DNA of 51,425 nucleotides, taken from contig CAZSWR010000013.1 of NCBI GenBank assembly GCA_964610885.1, forward strand, positions 1 to 51,425, read 5' to 3'. Position 1 is the stretch's first letter; each line of letters opens with the position of its first letter. A program made the translations under genes and the position numbers. Positions 1 to 8,988 of the stretch are shown in pieces. Below the pieces are notes generated by a model. That model saw nothing but the letters and a program-made list of their open reading frames with translations. It had not been told where the DNA came from and ran no database searches. This DNA comes from CAZSWR01 sp964610885 (GTDB lineage Bacteria; Bacteroidota; Ignavibacteria; Kapaibacteriales; UBA2268).

Positions 1-2018
1 GCGGCGGATTCCTTGGCCACGTCTGTGCCCGAACCCATTGCCACGCCGATGTCTGCTTGCTTGAGCGCGGGAGCGTCGTTGACGCCGTCGCCGGTCATTG
101 CCACTGTGTTGTTGTGGCGTTGCAATTGTTTGACGATACGATATTTGTGGTTCGGAGCCACTCGAGCATAGACGTCGATGTCCGGCACTCTGCCGAACAG
201 GTCGTCGTCTGTCATTTCATCGACTTCGTGGCCGGTTACGGCAACGGGATAGTCCTTGCCCGAACCCAGCCCGATCGCTTTTCCGACTGCGGAAGCAGTT
301 TTCGGATGGTCGCCGGTGATCATCACCACTCGGATTCCCGCCGAATTACAATCGGCAACAGCGTTTATGGCTTCCGGCTTCACTGTGTCCTCGATGGCGG
401 CAAAGCCCGCGAAGATCAGGTTATTCAAATTGTCGAAATCGAGCATTGCATTTTTTTCGTTCACCGAATATGCCATTGCGATCACTCGGAGGCCCTGGTT
501 CGAAAGTTCGGAGGTTTCGGCAGAGATCGAGGCATTGTCCAAGTCGATGATATTGCCTTCGGCGTCGAGCATCGCATTGCATCGGCGAAGGATTTTCTCG
601 GGGGCGCCTTTCGCGAGGTTGTACGTCAGCCCTGCCTTGGTGGCGCGGACTGCCATTAATTGATTTTCCGATTCGAAAGGTATATCTGTATCGATTTTCC
701 AGCTTTCTGTGGAATATTTCAATTTATTAGCGGCAATCATCATCGCGACTTCGGTCGGGTCGCCGGTAATTTTCCATTTATCGCCGTCGTCTGCGATCGT
801 GGATTCTGTGCAGAGCGCGCCGATCATCGAAGCCATTGTCAGCGGTTGGTTGTCGTCGAACCGAAGAGCTATTTCGGAGCCTTTGGCGCAGACGACGCCC
901 GATTTGCCATAGCCCTCGCCGGAAACGCTGTATTCCTTGCCACCACAGAACAGCTTGGCCACTCGCATCTGGTTCAGCGTCAGCGTGCCGGTCTTGTCCG
1001 TGCAGATAACGTTCGTCGAGCCAAGCGTCTCCACTGCTGCCAATTTCTTGACGATGGCGTTGTGCTTAGCCATTTGATAGACGCCAATGGAAAGAGTGAT
1101 TGTTACAGCGATGGGCAGCCCTTCGGGAATTGCGGAAACAGCAAGGCCCACGCTGGTAAGGAACATAGTTATCCAATCGTTGCCGCGAAGGAATCCGACA
1201 GCAAAAATTGCAATTACGATTGCTAATATCGCAAAACTGAGGCCCTTGCCGAATTTCTCCACTTGCATTTGCAGTGGGGACTCCGTATCTTCGGCCTCTT
1301 TGACGTTCTGGGAAATCTTGCCGATCTCGGTTTGCTCGCCGACTGACGTAACGACAGCAACTGCGCGGCCTTTATTAATAATCGTACCGGAATACACCAT
1401 CGTCAGGCGGTCGCCAAGAGCTGATTTTTCGTTTACTTTGGCTTCGGATTTTTTCGTTATCGAAAACGACTCGCCCGTTAGCATTGATTCGTCCACGAGC
1501 AGTGACTGCGATTCGAGCAATCTGGCGTCCGCCGGGACTCGCATACCGCTTTCGAGCAATATCACGTCGCCGCAAACCACATCGCTGGTTTTGATCAACT
1601 GTTGTTGGCTTTCGCGAATGGAATGGTGGCCGCCCTGCAAACGCAGCACCTTTGCCATCGGGGCTGCCATCTGGCGAAGCGCGCCAAGCGCATCGGAGGC
1701 CTTGCGCTCTTGGAAAAATCCAATTAGAGCATTTAGAAGCACTACCACGCCGATGACGATTGTGTCCTTCAGATCCGATAGAACTGCATTCAATACAGCA
1801 GCAACAAGCAGTACGTATATGATTGGATTGTTGAATTGTTCGAGGAAAAGTAGCCACGCAGGTTTGGGCTTCTGCATTGGTAATTCATTCTTTCCGAATT
1901 TTTCTCTGTTCGCCTTCACGTCCGTGTTCGAAAGGCCCGTATCTGCCTTCACGCCAAAGAAACTAAGGACTTCGTTCGGCGCCAGCGCGTGCCATGGTTT
2001 ATTGGGATTGTTTTTCAT
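1..2018 (-). CDS. P2-type cation (Ca2+-like) transporting ATPase, C-terminus cut by window edge
   Basis: Reading the minus strand from the ATG at 2016-2018 gives 672 codons with no stop down to base 3, so the gene continues beyond the window; full members are usually near 850-900 residues. Visible in order: N-terminal cation-ATPase domain (MKNNPNKPWHALAPNEVLSF), paired membrane helices, the actuator TGES motif, the membrane motif IPEGLP, the phosphorylation motif CTDKTGTLT with Asp341, the nucleotide-binding KGAPE motif, and near the cut TGDGVNDAPALKQADIGVAMG in the P domain. The IPEGLP helix followed by NAIVKKLAAVETLGST is typical of the P2A/P2B Ca2+ pumps. The transmembrane 5-6 ion-binding residues lie outside the window, so the ion (Ca2+, or Na+/K+ as in relatives) is inferred. 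It would act in the inner membrane, extruding cation at the cost of ATP. Confidence 0.93.
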   Translation of the reverse strand, partial: MKNNPNKPWHALAPNEVLSFFGVKADTGLSNTDVKANREKFGKNELPMQKPKPAWLLFLEQFNNPIIYVLLVAAVLNAVLSDLKDTIVIGVVVLLNALIGFFQERKASDALGALRQMAAPMAKVLRLQGGHHSIRESQQQLIKTSDVVCGDVILLESGMRVPADARLLESQSLLVDESMLTGESFSITKKSEAKVNEKSALGDRLTMVYSGTIINKGRAVAVVTSVGEQTEIGKISQNVKEAEDTESPLQMQVEKFGKGLSFAILAIVIAIFAVGFLRGNDWITMFLTSVGLAVSAIPEGLPIAVTITLSIGVYQMAKHNAIVKKLAAVETLGSTNVICTDKTGTLTLNQMRVAKLFCGGKEYSVSGEGYGKSGVVCAKGSEIALRFDDNQPLTMASMIGALCTESTIADDGDKWKITGDPTEVAMMIAANKLKYSTESWKIDTDIPFESENQLMAVRATKAGLTYNLAKGAPEKILRRCNAMLDAEGNIIDLDNASISAETSELSNQGLRVIAMAYSVNEKNAMLDFDNLNNLIFAGFAAIEDTVKPEAINAVADCNSAGIRVVMITGDHPKTASAVGKAIGLGSGKDYPVAVTGHEVDEMTDDDLFGRVPDIDVYARVAPNHKYRIVKQLQRHNNTVAMTGDGVNDAPALKQADIGVAMGSGTDVAKESA

Positions 2019-2834
2019 GCAACGATTCTATTAATATTTTTTAGTTTTCAACAAATAATAAAATATAAATATAAAAAATATTTCTTTATATTTATTAAAA
2101 TAATGTAAATTGAATGCAATAGTTATTCAACGCATCGAGCCAGGCGAAGTATCTGCAATGCGATGTGTAGGTGCTATGAGTGAAGAAATATTGCCTCTAT
2201 AACGTTTGTCTGTGGGTGAATATTAATTATTGCCTTTCAGGTACAGAATGCTTAAAATATGCTTCTATAACAAATTGAATATGTACAATCCTCAATGCAA
2301 TTTGCATTCTTCAGGAAAAGTAATAGTTGTGAATTGATACCGCGTGAGCGGTTGTTGTATTGTAGCAGTCGGTTTTCCCTTGCAAGTCATACCGCGCGAG
2401 CGGTTGTTATATATCCTCTGTATGAATCAACCAATCATATAAAACATTCGCTCGCGCGAAATCTTGCCAAAAGTTTAAACGATGTACTACAATATAACAA
2501 CCGCTCGCACGGTAAAATACCATTTTGATTTTAACAACTCGCTCAAAATAGTATTTGGTACAATACCTATATAAAACGTTATCGAACCCAATCAACGAAG
2601 ATCCATGAGCATTTTATCTTTTGAGATGGTATGGTTATTTGGTATATTTGTGAAACAATTGTGAACTTGAAAAACTAATCCATCTGGCCTGATTAATACA
2701 TTGCCAATGTAAGACTCTTTAATGGAATGAGTTGTAATCTGGTTCAGCAATGATATAAATAAATACTAACTTGCGATATGTTGTAAATACTATGAATCAA
2801 TTCACTATTTCTTATAAAATTTTAGGAGTTTCTT
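2019..2834. other. AT-rich intergenic region with hairpin cluster
   Basis: About 800 bases between the divergent P-type ATPase and lipoprotein genes. Apart from the hairpin cluster at 2339-2513 I see no gene: short ORFs here are built from the hairpins and lack a ribosome site or recognisable protein. Promoters for both flanking genes must lie here, but I could not identify a convincing one. Confidence 0.6.
2339..2513. repeat. Cluster of four REP-like hairpins with GNRA-type tetraloops
   Basis: Four 14-nt hairpins occur within 175 bases. 2339-2352 reads ACCGC-GTGA-GCGGT and 2391-2404 reads ACCGC-GCGA-GCGGT. On the opposite strand, 2447-2460 reads TTCGC-GCGA-GCGAA and 2500-2513 reads ACCGT-GCGA-GCGGT. 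The loops (GTGA, GCGA) all fit GNRA. The third copy changes both sides of the stem (ACCGC/GCGGT to TTCGC/GCGAA), so pairing is kept. Homology extends beyond the stem: the first copy is followed by TGTTGTATTGTAG and the last, on the other strand, by TGTTATATTGTAG. Two copies face each way, as in REP/BIME arrays. No REP transposase gene is in the window. Confidence 0.75.
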
Positions 2835-3278
2835 ATGATACCATTTCAATTTAAGCAAACGAGAAACGTAATTTTTACGTGTTTCTTCTTGGTTTCCGTA
2901 TTTCTTTTGAATTCATGTTCGGATAGCGATAGTTCGACCTCGCCGACGCCGAACGACTATGCTTCCAGTGTTGCCGGCAACTACAAAATTACCGCCGCGT
3001 ACACTGAGGCAGATGGATGGGTTACGACTCCCGCTGGCGTCAAAGCAACAGTTGTTGCAACTCGAACCGGCTCGAATTTGCTGTCGCTCAATGTTCAGAC
3101 TCCTACAGGAAATGCTGCCCTTACAAACGTTATTGTTGCATTGGTGAGTGAGAAATATATTTTAAGTGGCAAATACAGTGACGGTACTTTAACTGGCGTT
3201 GTTGACAAGAACCAGATGGATATTATTTTAACCCTAAATGGTGGTTCAATTACTCAGTTCAAAGCAACAAAAATCTAA
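2835..3278 (+). CDS. Small lipoprotein of unknown function
   Basis: 147 residues. The N-terminus has basic residues, a hydrophobic stretch and a lipobox LNSC with Cys28, followed by a Ser/Asp/Thr/Pro-rich linker, so it should be lipid-anchored and exported. The mature part (about residues 42-147, starting SSVAGNYKITAAY) has the alternating pattern of a small beta-barrel or lipocalin-like sheet, in which GNY, SGKYSDG and LNGGSITQFK look like strand-turn elements. I do not recognise a named family. The start is well supported: AGGAG lies 9 bases before the ATG. It is a single gene, followed by a hairpin terminator at 3325-3356 and divergent from the ATPase gene to its left. Confidence 0.8.
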   Translation: MIPFQFKQTRNVIFTCFFLVSVFLLNSCSDSDSSTSPTPNDYASSVAGNYKITAAYTEADGWVTTPAGVKATVVATRTGSNLLSLNVQTPTGNAALTNVIVALVSEKYILSGKYSDGTLTGVVDKNQMDIILTLNGGSITQFKATKI

Positions 3279-3324
3279 CAAATTCAGTTTCAAACGGAGG
3301 TATCGACTTTTCCTCCACAAAAAG

Positions 3325-3360
3325 AATGGCCCCAACCAATCAGGAATGGGGCCATTGTTA
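3325..3360 (+). terminator. Hairpin terminator after the 2835 lipoprotein gene
   Basis: A perfect 9-bp stem AATGGCCCC (3325-3333) pairs with GGGGCCATT (3348-3356) around a 14-nt loop, 47 bases after the stop codon, followed by GTTATTTATT. The T-tract is interrupted, so efficiency is uncertain. Confidence 0.6.
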
Positions 3361-3469
3361 TTTATTGTCGGGAATCGCTTGCATTAGCGGCCGAAAGGCC
3401 GGCACTGGGCAAGTATATAAATTTATTCTGGTTCTATATCGTTTTAGTGAGTAAGATATTTGAATTATA

Positions 3470-3545
3470 AACCACCCCTTGCGTCCCCTCCTTGCGAAGG
3501 AGGGGAAAGAAAACCTTTGTGTAGCGAAGGGTTTCTGGGGTGGTT
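3470..3545. repeat. Nested palindromic intergenic element (MITE/REP-like)
   Basis: The outer arms AACCACCCC (3470-3478) and GGGGTGGTT (3537-3545) pair perfectly. Inside them is a 9-bp hairpin CCCCTCCTT-GCG-AAGGAGGGG (3485-3505), then a weaker AAACC...GGGTTT hairpin, so the whole 76 bases can form a three-way junction. It lies between convergent genes (lipoprotein ends 3278, yfhO-like ends 3642) and could stop transcription from both sides. Similar CCCCTT..AAGGGG hairpins recur in other gaps of the window. Confidence 0.65.
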
Positions 3546-3641
3546 AGAAATCTTAGGCGCAAGATGAAAACCAAAGATTCAACTGCGACTGTTTTATAGG
3601 TACATTTGAAACAACCCATACAATGCGTCATAGAGCCTTTT

Positions 3642-6227
3642 TTATTCACCTTCCGGCTTTTCGCCCTTGCGGCGTTTGCGCGAACGCAATTCGAGGACGG
3701 TTCCGCCCACGAGAGCCAAGCCGATGAGTATATTTCCGGCGATGCTCAGCGAGCGGCCGGTCTCGAAACCTTTCGAAACGAACTTGAACTCGACCGTGTG
3801 CTTGCCCTTGGGGACCACGACGGAACGGAATGCAAAGTCTGTGCGATAGATCTCGGTTTCCTGCCCATCGACGTATGCCTTCCAGCAGGGGGCATAATAC
3901 ATTTCGCTGACGAAGAGCAGATTGTTGCCCGTTGCATTGGCTTCGATCTTGATGTACTCGTTTTTGAATTCTTTGTACTCGGCCACGGCTGTCGAGTCCA
4001 CTGTATCGATTGCCACGGACGGGCGGCGATCGACGAATGCAACCTGGCGCGGGTCGAAGTCTTCGTTCTTCAAGTGGTTCAGCGCGGCCATGTTGTCGGC
4101 CACTTCAGCACGGCCCACGAAGAACGCACGCGGAAGCATTGATTTATTCTCGAAGATGTAGTAATCGGATTTCTGCTGAATATTCTGCGGGGCGACGAGC
4201 GCATAAACGTTGCGTGTGGAATCTTTCTGGAATATGTAGTTCGGCGGCGCAGGAGCGATCACGTATTTCATATTCATCAGGTTCCAAACGGTTTCGTTCA
4301 CCACGTAGTTCGTATTTCCGGCGTAGCGGCCGAAGTTGGCCACGTCCATGACGTCTTGGATGCCACGCATTTTCGATGGCGAGTATCCGCAGATGCTCTG
4401 CAAGCCATAGTATGCGGGAATGTTCGGCTGCTCGGAAACGAAATCGGCAATCCTGAAGAGCGATTTGTCTGCAATCATCGGGCGGAACATAGCTTCGTAT
4501 TTCTTGAACGATTCTTTGTCGCTCGAGTTCGGTTTGGCCACGTCCATGCGGCGATAGTCCACGCGCCACAGGTCAATAAGCAGCAGCGCGACCATACCAA
4601 CCCAGAACAGGCCAAGGCCAAGTTTCCTGTTGGCAAAGAAAAACACCAATGCCGCAGCGGCCACGAGCAGCGCACCGCCAATGAACCAATCGGAAATCAT
4701 CGATGACCAAATGAATTGCGACACGTCAGGAACCTGTTTCATCAGGTTTGCAATGCCTGCGTTCGATTCCACGGCCGTCATGTACGATTGTTTGAAAATA
4801 ACGCTGAAGATCAATCCCAAGGCCAAGAAAGCAAGCGAAGCAATCCCGAATGTTTTGACGGATTTCAGTCCGGCAGCGTTCGGTTCGCGGCGAATTGAAA
4901 TGATCGAATTTATTCCGTAGCCGGCAAGTATCGGAAGCGAAAATGCCATCAGTACAAGCGCCATGCTCGGAGCGCGGAATTTGTTGAACGTGGGGACGTA
5001 ATTATAGAAAATGTCGTAAAGGAAAGGCAAGGTTTTGCCAAACGAAAGGAAAAGCGCAAAAACGGAAAGTGCGCAGAGGAATTGAGCAAAGACGTTCTTC
5101 CGATTCATCCAAAAACCGAAAATAGCCAAGCCGAATACTATGATTCCCATGTATGCTGCGGCGTCCTCGAACGGTTTTTGGCCCCAATACGTGGGCAGCG
5201 CGACTGCGTCCTTGCCCAAACTGGGATTCTTGTAGTCCAAACGGCCGAATCCGAAGTAGTTCGGCACGAAGAAAGTCATTGTCTCCTCGGGTGAAAACGA
5301 CCACATTGTAGCGTATTCGTAATCGTTGCCGCCGTTTTCGGTGGTGTGTTGCTTGTCGCTTTTCATAATCGGGGCCGAGCCGCGAGTGGAGTGTTCGGTG
5401 TATTCATTGACGGACAGGTAGCGGTCGGAAGCCATTGCAAACGAAAGCCCGCCGGCAACGACCAGCACGAGAGCCGCGCGGAGCACGCCCATCGGGTTGC
5501 GTTTCGTGATTGTACGGCTGATAAGCTCGAATACGAGGTAGAGGCCGAAAGCGCAGCCACCGTAGAATATCATCTGGACGTGCGTGCCCTCGAGCATCAC
5601 GTGCAGAGCAATCGCCAAAAGCGCCGCGTAGAGCAACGAGAAGCGCTCGCGCAGCTTTTCGATGGCGAGGAAAATGTACGGGAACATCGCCAGCACGATC
5701 GGTTTCGTATTGTGGCCGATCATCACCCACAGCACGACGCTCGTGGAGAAAACTGCCGCCAGCGAGACGAAAAATGCTGTCGTTTTGTTCTGTAGCTTGT
5801 ACCGCACCAGCAGGTACATACCGATTGCGTAGGCCAGGTAGAAAGTGATTACGCGGGCCACATCGCTCGAGAAGATGTCGCGCATCACCCACGATACGCC
5901 AAATACGACCTTCGAGACCAAATCCCACGAGCGGTCGCCAGTCGTCAGAAGCGAGGCGTAGGAGGGCATGCCGCCGAAAATGTACGGAATCCATTGGGCA
6001 AAGCTGCCGTCCTTCTTCGCGTTGTCCAGATACGTCTGGAAGCTGAGCGAAGCCAGGTTGTCATTATTGGCGAACCCGCCGGCAGAGAAAATGGCCGACG
6101 AGAAGAAAATGAAAATCGACAAAACGATAAGCCCGATGAAAACCACATCGGCGTATTTGTCCGGAATGAGCGGCTTGTCCGGCGCGAAGGCTCGGGCGTT
6201 CGCCCTTGGAGGAATCACTTTTGTCAT
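3642..6227 (-). CDS. YfhO-family polytopic membrane protein
   Basis: 861 residues. After a soluble N-terminus (to about 30) there are many hydrophobic helices spread over about residues 30-560 (for example VVFIGLIVLSIFIFFSSAIF), with a large polar loop, then a soluble C-terminal domain (about 560-820) and one last helix near 830 followed by a basic tail LRSRKRRKGEKPEGE. This is the layout of the YfhO family (Pfam PF09586), giant membrane proteins related to GT-C glycosyltransferases. YfhO of Bacillus glycosylates lipoteichoic acid, but in Bacteroidota the substrate is unknown, so a role in surface glycan modification is inference. The ATG at 6227 follows AAAGG, a fair ribosome site. It is transcribed alone, towards the palindromic element at 3470-3545. 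Confidence 0.85.
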   Translation of the reverse strand: MTKVIPPRANARAFAPDKPLIPDKYADVVFIGLIVLSIFIFFSSAIFSAGGFANNDNLASLSFQTYLDNAKKDGSFAQWIPYIFGGMPSYASLLTTGDRSWDLVSKVVFGVSWVMRDIFSSDVARVITFYLAYAIGMYLLVRYKLQNKTTAFFVSLAAVFSTSVVLWVMIGHNTKPIVLAMFPYIFLAIEKLRERFSLLYAALLAIALHVMLEGTHVQMIFYGGCAFGLYLVFELISRTITKRNPMGVLRAALVLVVAGGLSFAMASDRYLSVNEYTEHSTRGSAPIMKSDKQHTTENGGNDYEYATMWSFSPEETMTFFVPNYFGFGRLDYKNPSLGKDAVALPTYWGQKPFEDAAAYMGIIVFGLAIFGFWMNRKNVFAQFLCALSVFALFLSFGKTLPFLYDIFYNYVPTFNKFRAPSMALVLMAFSLPILAGYGINSIISIRREPNAAGLKSVKTFGIASLAFLALGLIFSVIFKQSYMTAVESNAGIANLMKQVPDVSQFIWSSMISDWFIGGALLVAAAALVFFFANRKLGLGLFWVGMVALLLIDLWRVDYRRMDVAKPNSSDKESFKKYEAMFRPMIADKSLFRIADFVSEQPNIPAYYGLQSICGYSPSKMRGIQDVMDVANFGRYAGNTNYVVNETVWNLMNMKYVIAPAPPNYIFQKDSTRNVYALVAPQNIQQKSDYYIFENKSMLPRAFFVGRAEVADNMAALNHLKNEDFDPRQVAFVDRRPSVAIDTVDSTAVAEYKEFKNEYIKIEANATGNNLLFVSEMYYAPCWKAYVDGQETEIYRTDFAFRSVVVPKGKHTVEFKFVSKGFETGRSLSIAGNILIGLALVGGTVLELRSRKRRKGEKPEGE

Positions 6228-6451
6228 AAAAAGAACCTTTGATGAATATTTAAAAACTGATTTTCCGAAATTGATTCTTCATTTATTTGAACAAAATCAA
6301 AGAATATGGTAAATCCCAAAATTCAAATTTATAAATAAATCGTATAATTTTTTAATATTATATTATGCCTGTTTTAACTCCGAAAAAAAATATGTAAATT
6401 GCATTGTTTATATTGAAACTTAATTTGAAATAATAAATTGAACGTGATACT

Positions 6452-8869
6452 ATGTACTTATCTCTAAATTGGTTGAATGAATTTATCCCTACGGATTGCT
6501 CCAACTCCGAGCTTGACAACAAACTTACCATGCTCGGCATCGAGGTCGAATCCATTCAGGACTACCGCAATAAATACCGCAAATTCGTCGTCGCCGAGGT
6601 TTTGGAAAAAGAAAAGCACCCCGACGCAGACAAACTCTCCATCTGCCGCGTGAATGACGGCACGGGCACGATAACCGTCGTTTGCGGCGCTCCGAACGTG
6701 GCTGCCGGCCAGAAAGTCGTTTTTGCCCAAGAGGGCGCCATCGTCCCGAATGGCGGCTGGAAGATCGAGAAGAGAAAAGTACGCAAAGTGGAATCGTGCG
6801 GAATGATCTGCTCGAAGGCCGAACTCGAATTGGAGGGCGACCACTCGGGCATTTGGGAACTCCCCACCGAAACGCCTGTTGGCACTCCTCTGGCGGATTT
6901 CCTCGGGCTGAACGACACAGTCTTCGAGATCAGCATGACCCCGAACCGCCCCGATTGCTTGAACCACGTTGGTATCGCTCGCGAACTTTCCGCCGAATCC
7001 GGCCAAGAAATCAAAATGCCGACGTTCAAGCTGAACGAGACCGGCGCCCCGATTGCCGACCAGACATCCGTCGAAGTGCTCGATTCGGAGAAATGCCCGC
7101 GATACATGGCTCGGCTGATTCGCGGCGCGAAGATCACCGAATCGCCCGAATGGCTGCGTAACAGGCTGATCGCCTGCGGCACTCGACCCATCAACGCGGC
7201 TGTCGACGTTACGAATCTCGTATTGCTCGAATGCGGCCAACCGCTCCACGCCTTCGATTTCGCGAAACTGAAGGGCGGGCGAATCGTGGTCCGCACGGTG
7301 GCCGATGGCGAAAAATTCACAACTTTGGACAGCAAAGAGCGCACTCTCGATTCGTCTATGCTCATGATTTGCGATGCTTCGTCGCCCGTAGCGGTCGGCG
7401 GAGTGATGGGCGGCGAAAACAGCGAAATTACTGACTCAACGACGGATATCCTTATCGAATCTGCCTTCTTCGCGCCGTCTTCGGTTCGCCGGACAGCCAA
7501 GAAATTGGGCATCCAGTCCGAATCCTCGTACCGCTTCGAGCGCGGAGTGGACATCGACAACTTGCAGTACGCGCTGGACCGCGCCGCTGCGCTCATCACC
7601 GAACTTTGCGGCGGCCAGCTGGCCAAGGGCCTGATCGATGTGTATCCCAATCCGGTGGAAAAGCAAAAAATTGAACTAAACTACGCCCGTGCGCGCCGGA
7701 TCATCGGAATCGACATCCCAAGCTCGCAAATCGACGAGATGATGTCTCGACTTCTTTTCCGCACAGTCGCCAAGTCCGACGAATCAATTACAGTCGAGGT
7801 GCCATCGCACCGCGTGGACGTTTTCGGCGAGATTGACCTCGTCGAAGAGGTGGCCAGGCTCTACAATTACGACAATATTCATCCGGTTTACGAAACTACT
7901 GTTTCGATCGAGGGCGCCCCAATCGCCAAAGAACTTTCCGTAGCGCCTGAACGCAGAAGGCTTCGCGACCATTTCGTGCATCGAGGCTTCCACGAGATCC
8001 TGACGCAAAACATGCTCGATCCCGTTTCGAGCGCACTCTTCACGGAGAATCCCGTCCGAATTGCCAACCCATTGGGCGAAGAGCTGTCCACCATGCGCCC
8101 GTCGGCAGTGCCGGCCATGCTCCGCACAGTGGAACGCAACCGCCGCAACGGCACGAACGACCTCCGCATGTTCGAAATTGGCAAAGTCTTCGCAAACGTC
8201 CCCGAATCGGAAAAGACTTTCATCCCGGGCATTAAGGAATCAGAGCACCTGACAGTGGCCATAGCCGGCAAAGCCTGCCCGCAGCAGTGGGCGCAGGCAG
8301 ACCGCAACGTCGATTTCTACGACATCAAAGGGATTGCCGAGGAACTGATAGCAGCGTTTGGCTACGAAAAGGTGGACTTCCGCGAGAACAAGGATAAAAC
8401 CATTTTCTCGAAAAACTCGCTTTCGATCGTGAATCGCGGCGCAGAGATTGGCGCATTCGGCGAGGTTTCAAAGAAACTGCTCAAAACATTCGATGTGGAC
8501 ACAGACGTGTTCCTGCTCACGATCGATTTGGAAAAACTCTTCGTGGCGAAGGCGAAAGCGGCCACATATTCCAAAGTGTCGCCGTACCCGACCATGGCTC
8601 GCGATCTGGCATTTATCACTCCCAAGTCGGCCGCCGCGCGGGACATGCTCGACACGATTCGCAAGTCTGCTGGCCAGTTGCTGAAATCTGTCAATATTTT
8701 CGATGTGTACGAAGGGAAATCCATTCCCGAGGGCAAACGCAGCGTTGCCTTCTCGCTCGTATTCTCTTCGCCGGAGCGCACGCTTACCGAGCAAGAAGTC
8801 GAAACGGCCACAGCCGCCGCAGTCCAAGAGATCGAGAAGAAATTCTCGGCTGAATTGCGTAAGATGTAA
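6452..8869 (+). CDS. pheT: Phenylalanine-tRNA ligase beta subunit
   Basis: 805 residues, the normal length for bacterial PheT. It starts MYLSLNWLNEFIP, the classic N-terminus. Domains in order: N-terminal part plus the EMAP/OB tRNA-binding domain (about 40-150, with VVCGAPNVAAGQKV), the B3/B4 editing domain (about 210-375, with HAFDFAKLKG), the B5 DNA-binding-like domain (about 400-475), a catalytic-like core, and the C-terminal FDX-ACB anticodon-binding domain (about 710-803, with SPYPTMARDLAFI). With PheS it charges tRNA-Phe in the cytoplasm; pheS is not in this window, so the subunits are unlinked or separated. There is no clear Shine-Dalgarno sequence before the ATG. It leads the block pheT - coiled-coil gene - zapA - RNA - rny. 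Confidence 0.97.
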   Translation: MYLSLNWLNEFIPTDCSNSELDNKLTMLGIEVESIQDYRNKYRKFVVAEVLEKEKHPDADKLSICRVNDGTGTITVVCGAPNVAAGQKVVFAQEGAIVPNGGWKIEKRKVRKVESCGMICSKAELELEGDHSGIWELPTETPVGTPLADFLGLNDTVFEISMTPNRPDCLNHVGIARELSAESGQEIKMPTFKLNETGAPIADQTSVEVLDSEKCPRYMARLIRGAKITESPEWLRNRLIACGTRPINAAVDVTNLVLLECGQPLHAFDFAKLKGGRIVVRTVADGEKFTTLDSKERTLDSSMLMICDASSPVAVGGVMGGENSEITDSTTDILIESAFFAPSSVRRTAKKLGIQSESSYRFERGVDIDNLQYALDRAAALITELCGGQLAKGLIDVYPNPVEKQKIELNYARARRIIGIDIPSSQIDEMMSRLLFRTVAKSDESITVEVPSHRVDVFGEIDLVEEVARLYNYDNIHPVYETTVSIEGAPIAKELSVAPERRRLRDHFVHRGFHEILTQNMLDPVSSALFTENPVRIANPLGEELSTMRPSAVPAMLRTVERNRRNGTNDLRMFEIGKVFANVPESEKTFIPGIKESEHLTVAIAGKACPQQWAQADRNVDFYDIKGIAEELIAAFGYEKVDFRENKDKTIFSKNSLSIVNRGAEIGAFGEVSKKLLKTFDVDTDVFLLTIDLEKLFVAKAKAATYSKVSPYPTMARDLAFITPKSAAARDMLDTIRKSAGQLLKSVNIFDVYEGKSIPEGKRSVAFSLVFSSPERTLTEQEVETATAAAVQEIEKKFSAELRKM

Positions 8870-8882
8870 TACTGAAACATCC

Positions 8883-8919
8883 ATGCCCCACCGGACGCAA
8901 CAAGCCGAGTGGGGCATTT
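8883..8919 (+). terminator. Hairpin after pheT
   Basis: ATGCCCCAC (8883-8891) pairs perfectly with GTGGGGCAT (8909-8917), 14 bases after the pheT stop. Only TTTG follows, so it may be a weak terminator or an mRNA-stabilising hairpin that leaves partial read-through to the coiled-coil gene. Confidence 0.5.
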
Positions 8920-8988
8920 GAAATCAATTTTGAATTTTGCTTTTCGCAGTAAAAAGTCTCTTTATGCTTTTTTTGTTGGGAATCCGTT

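Noticed and set aside
2339..2513. CRISPR array interpretation of the hairpin cluster
   Set aside because: Copies lie in both orientations at irregular spacing, with no constant-length spacers or cas genes.
2295..2528. 77-codon frame through the hairpin cluster
   Set aside because: Its codons are the repeat sequences themselves, in an AT-rich gap, with no ribosome site.
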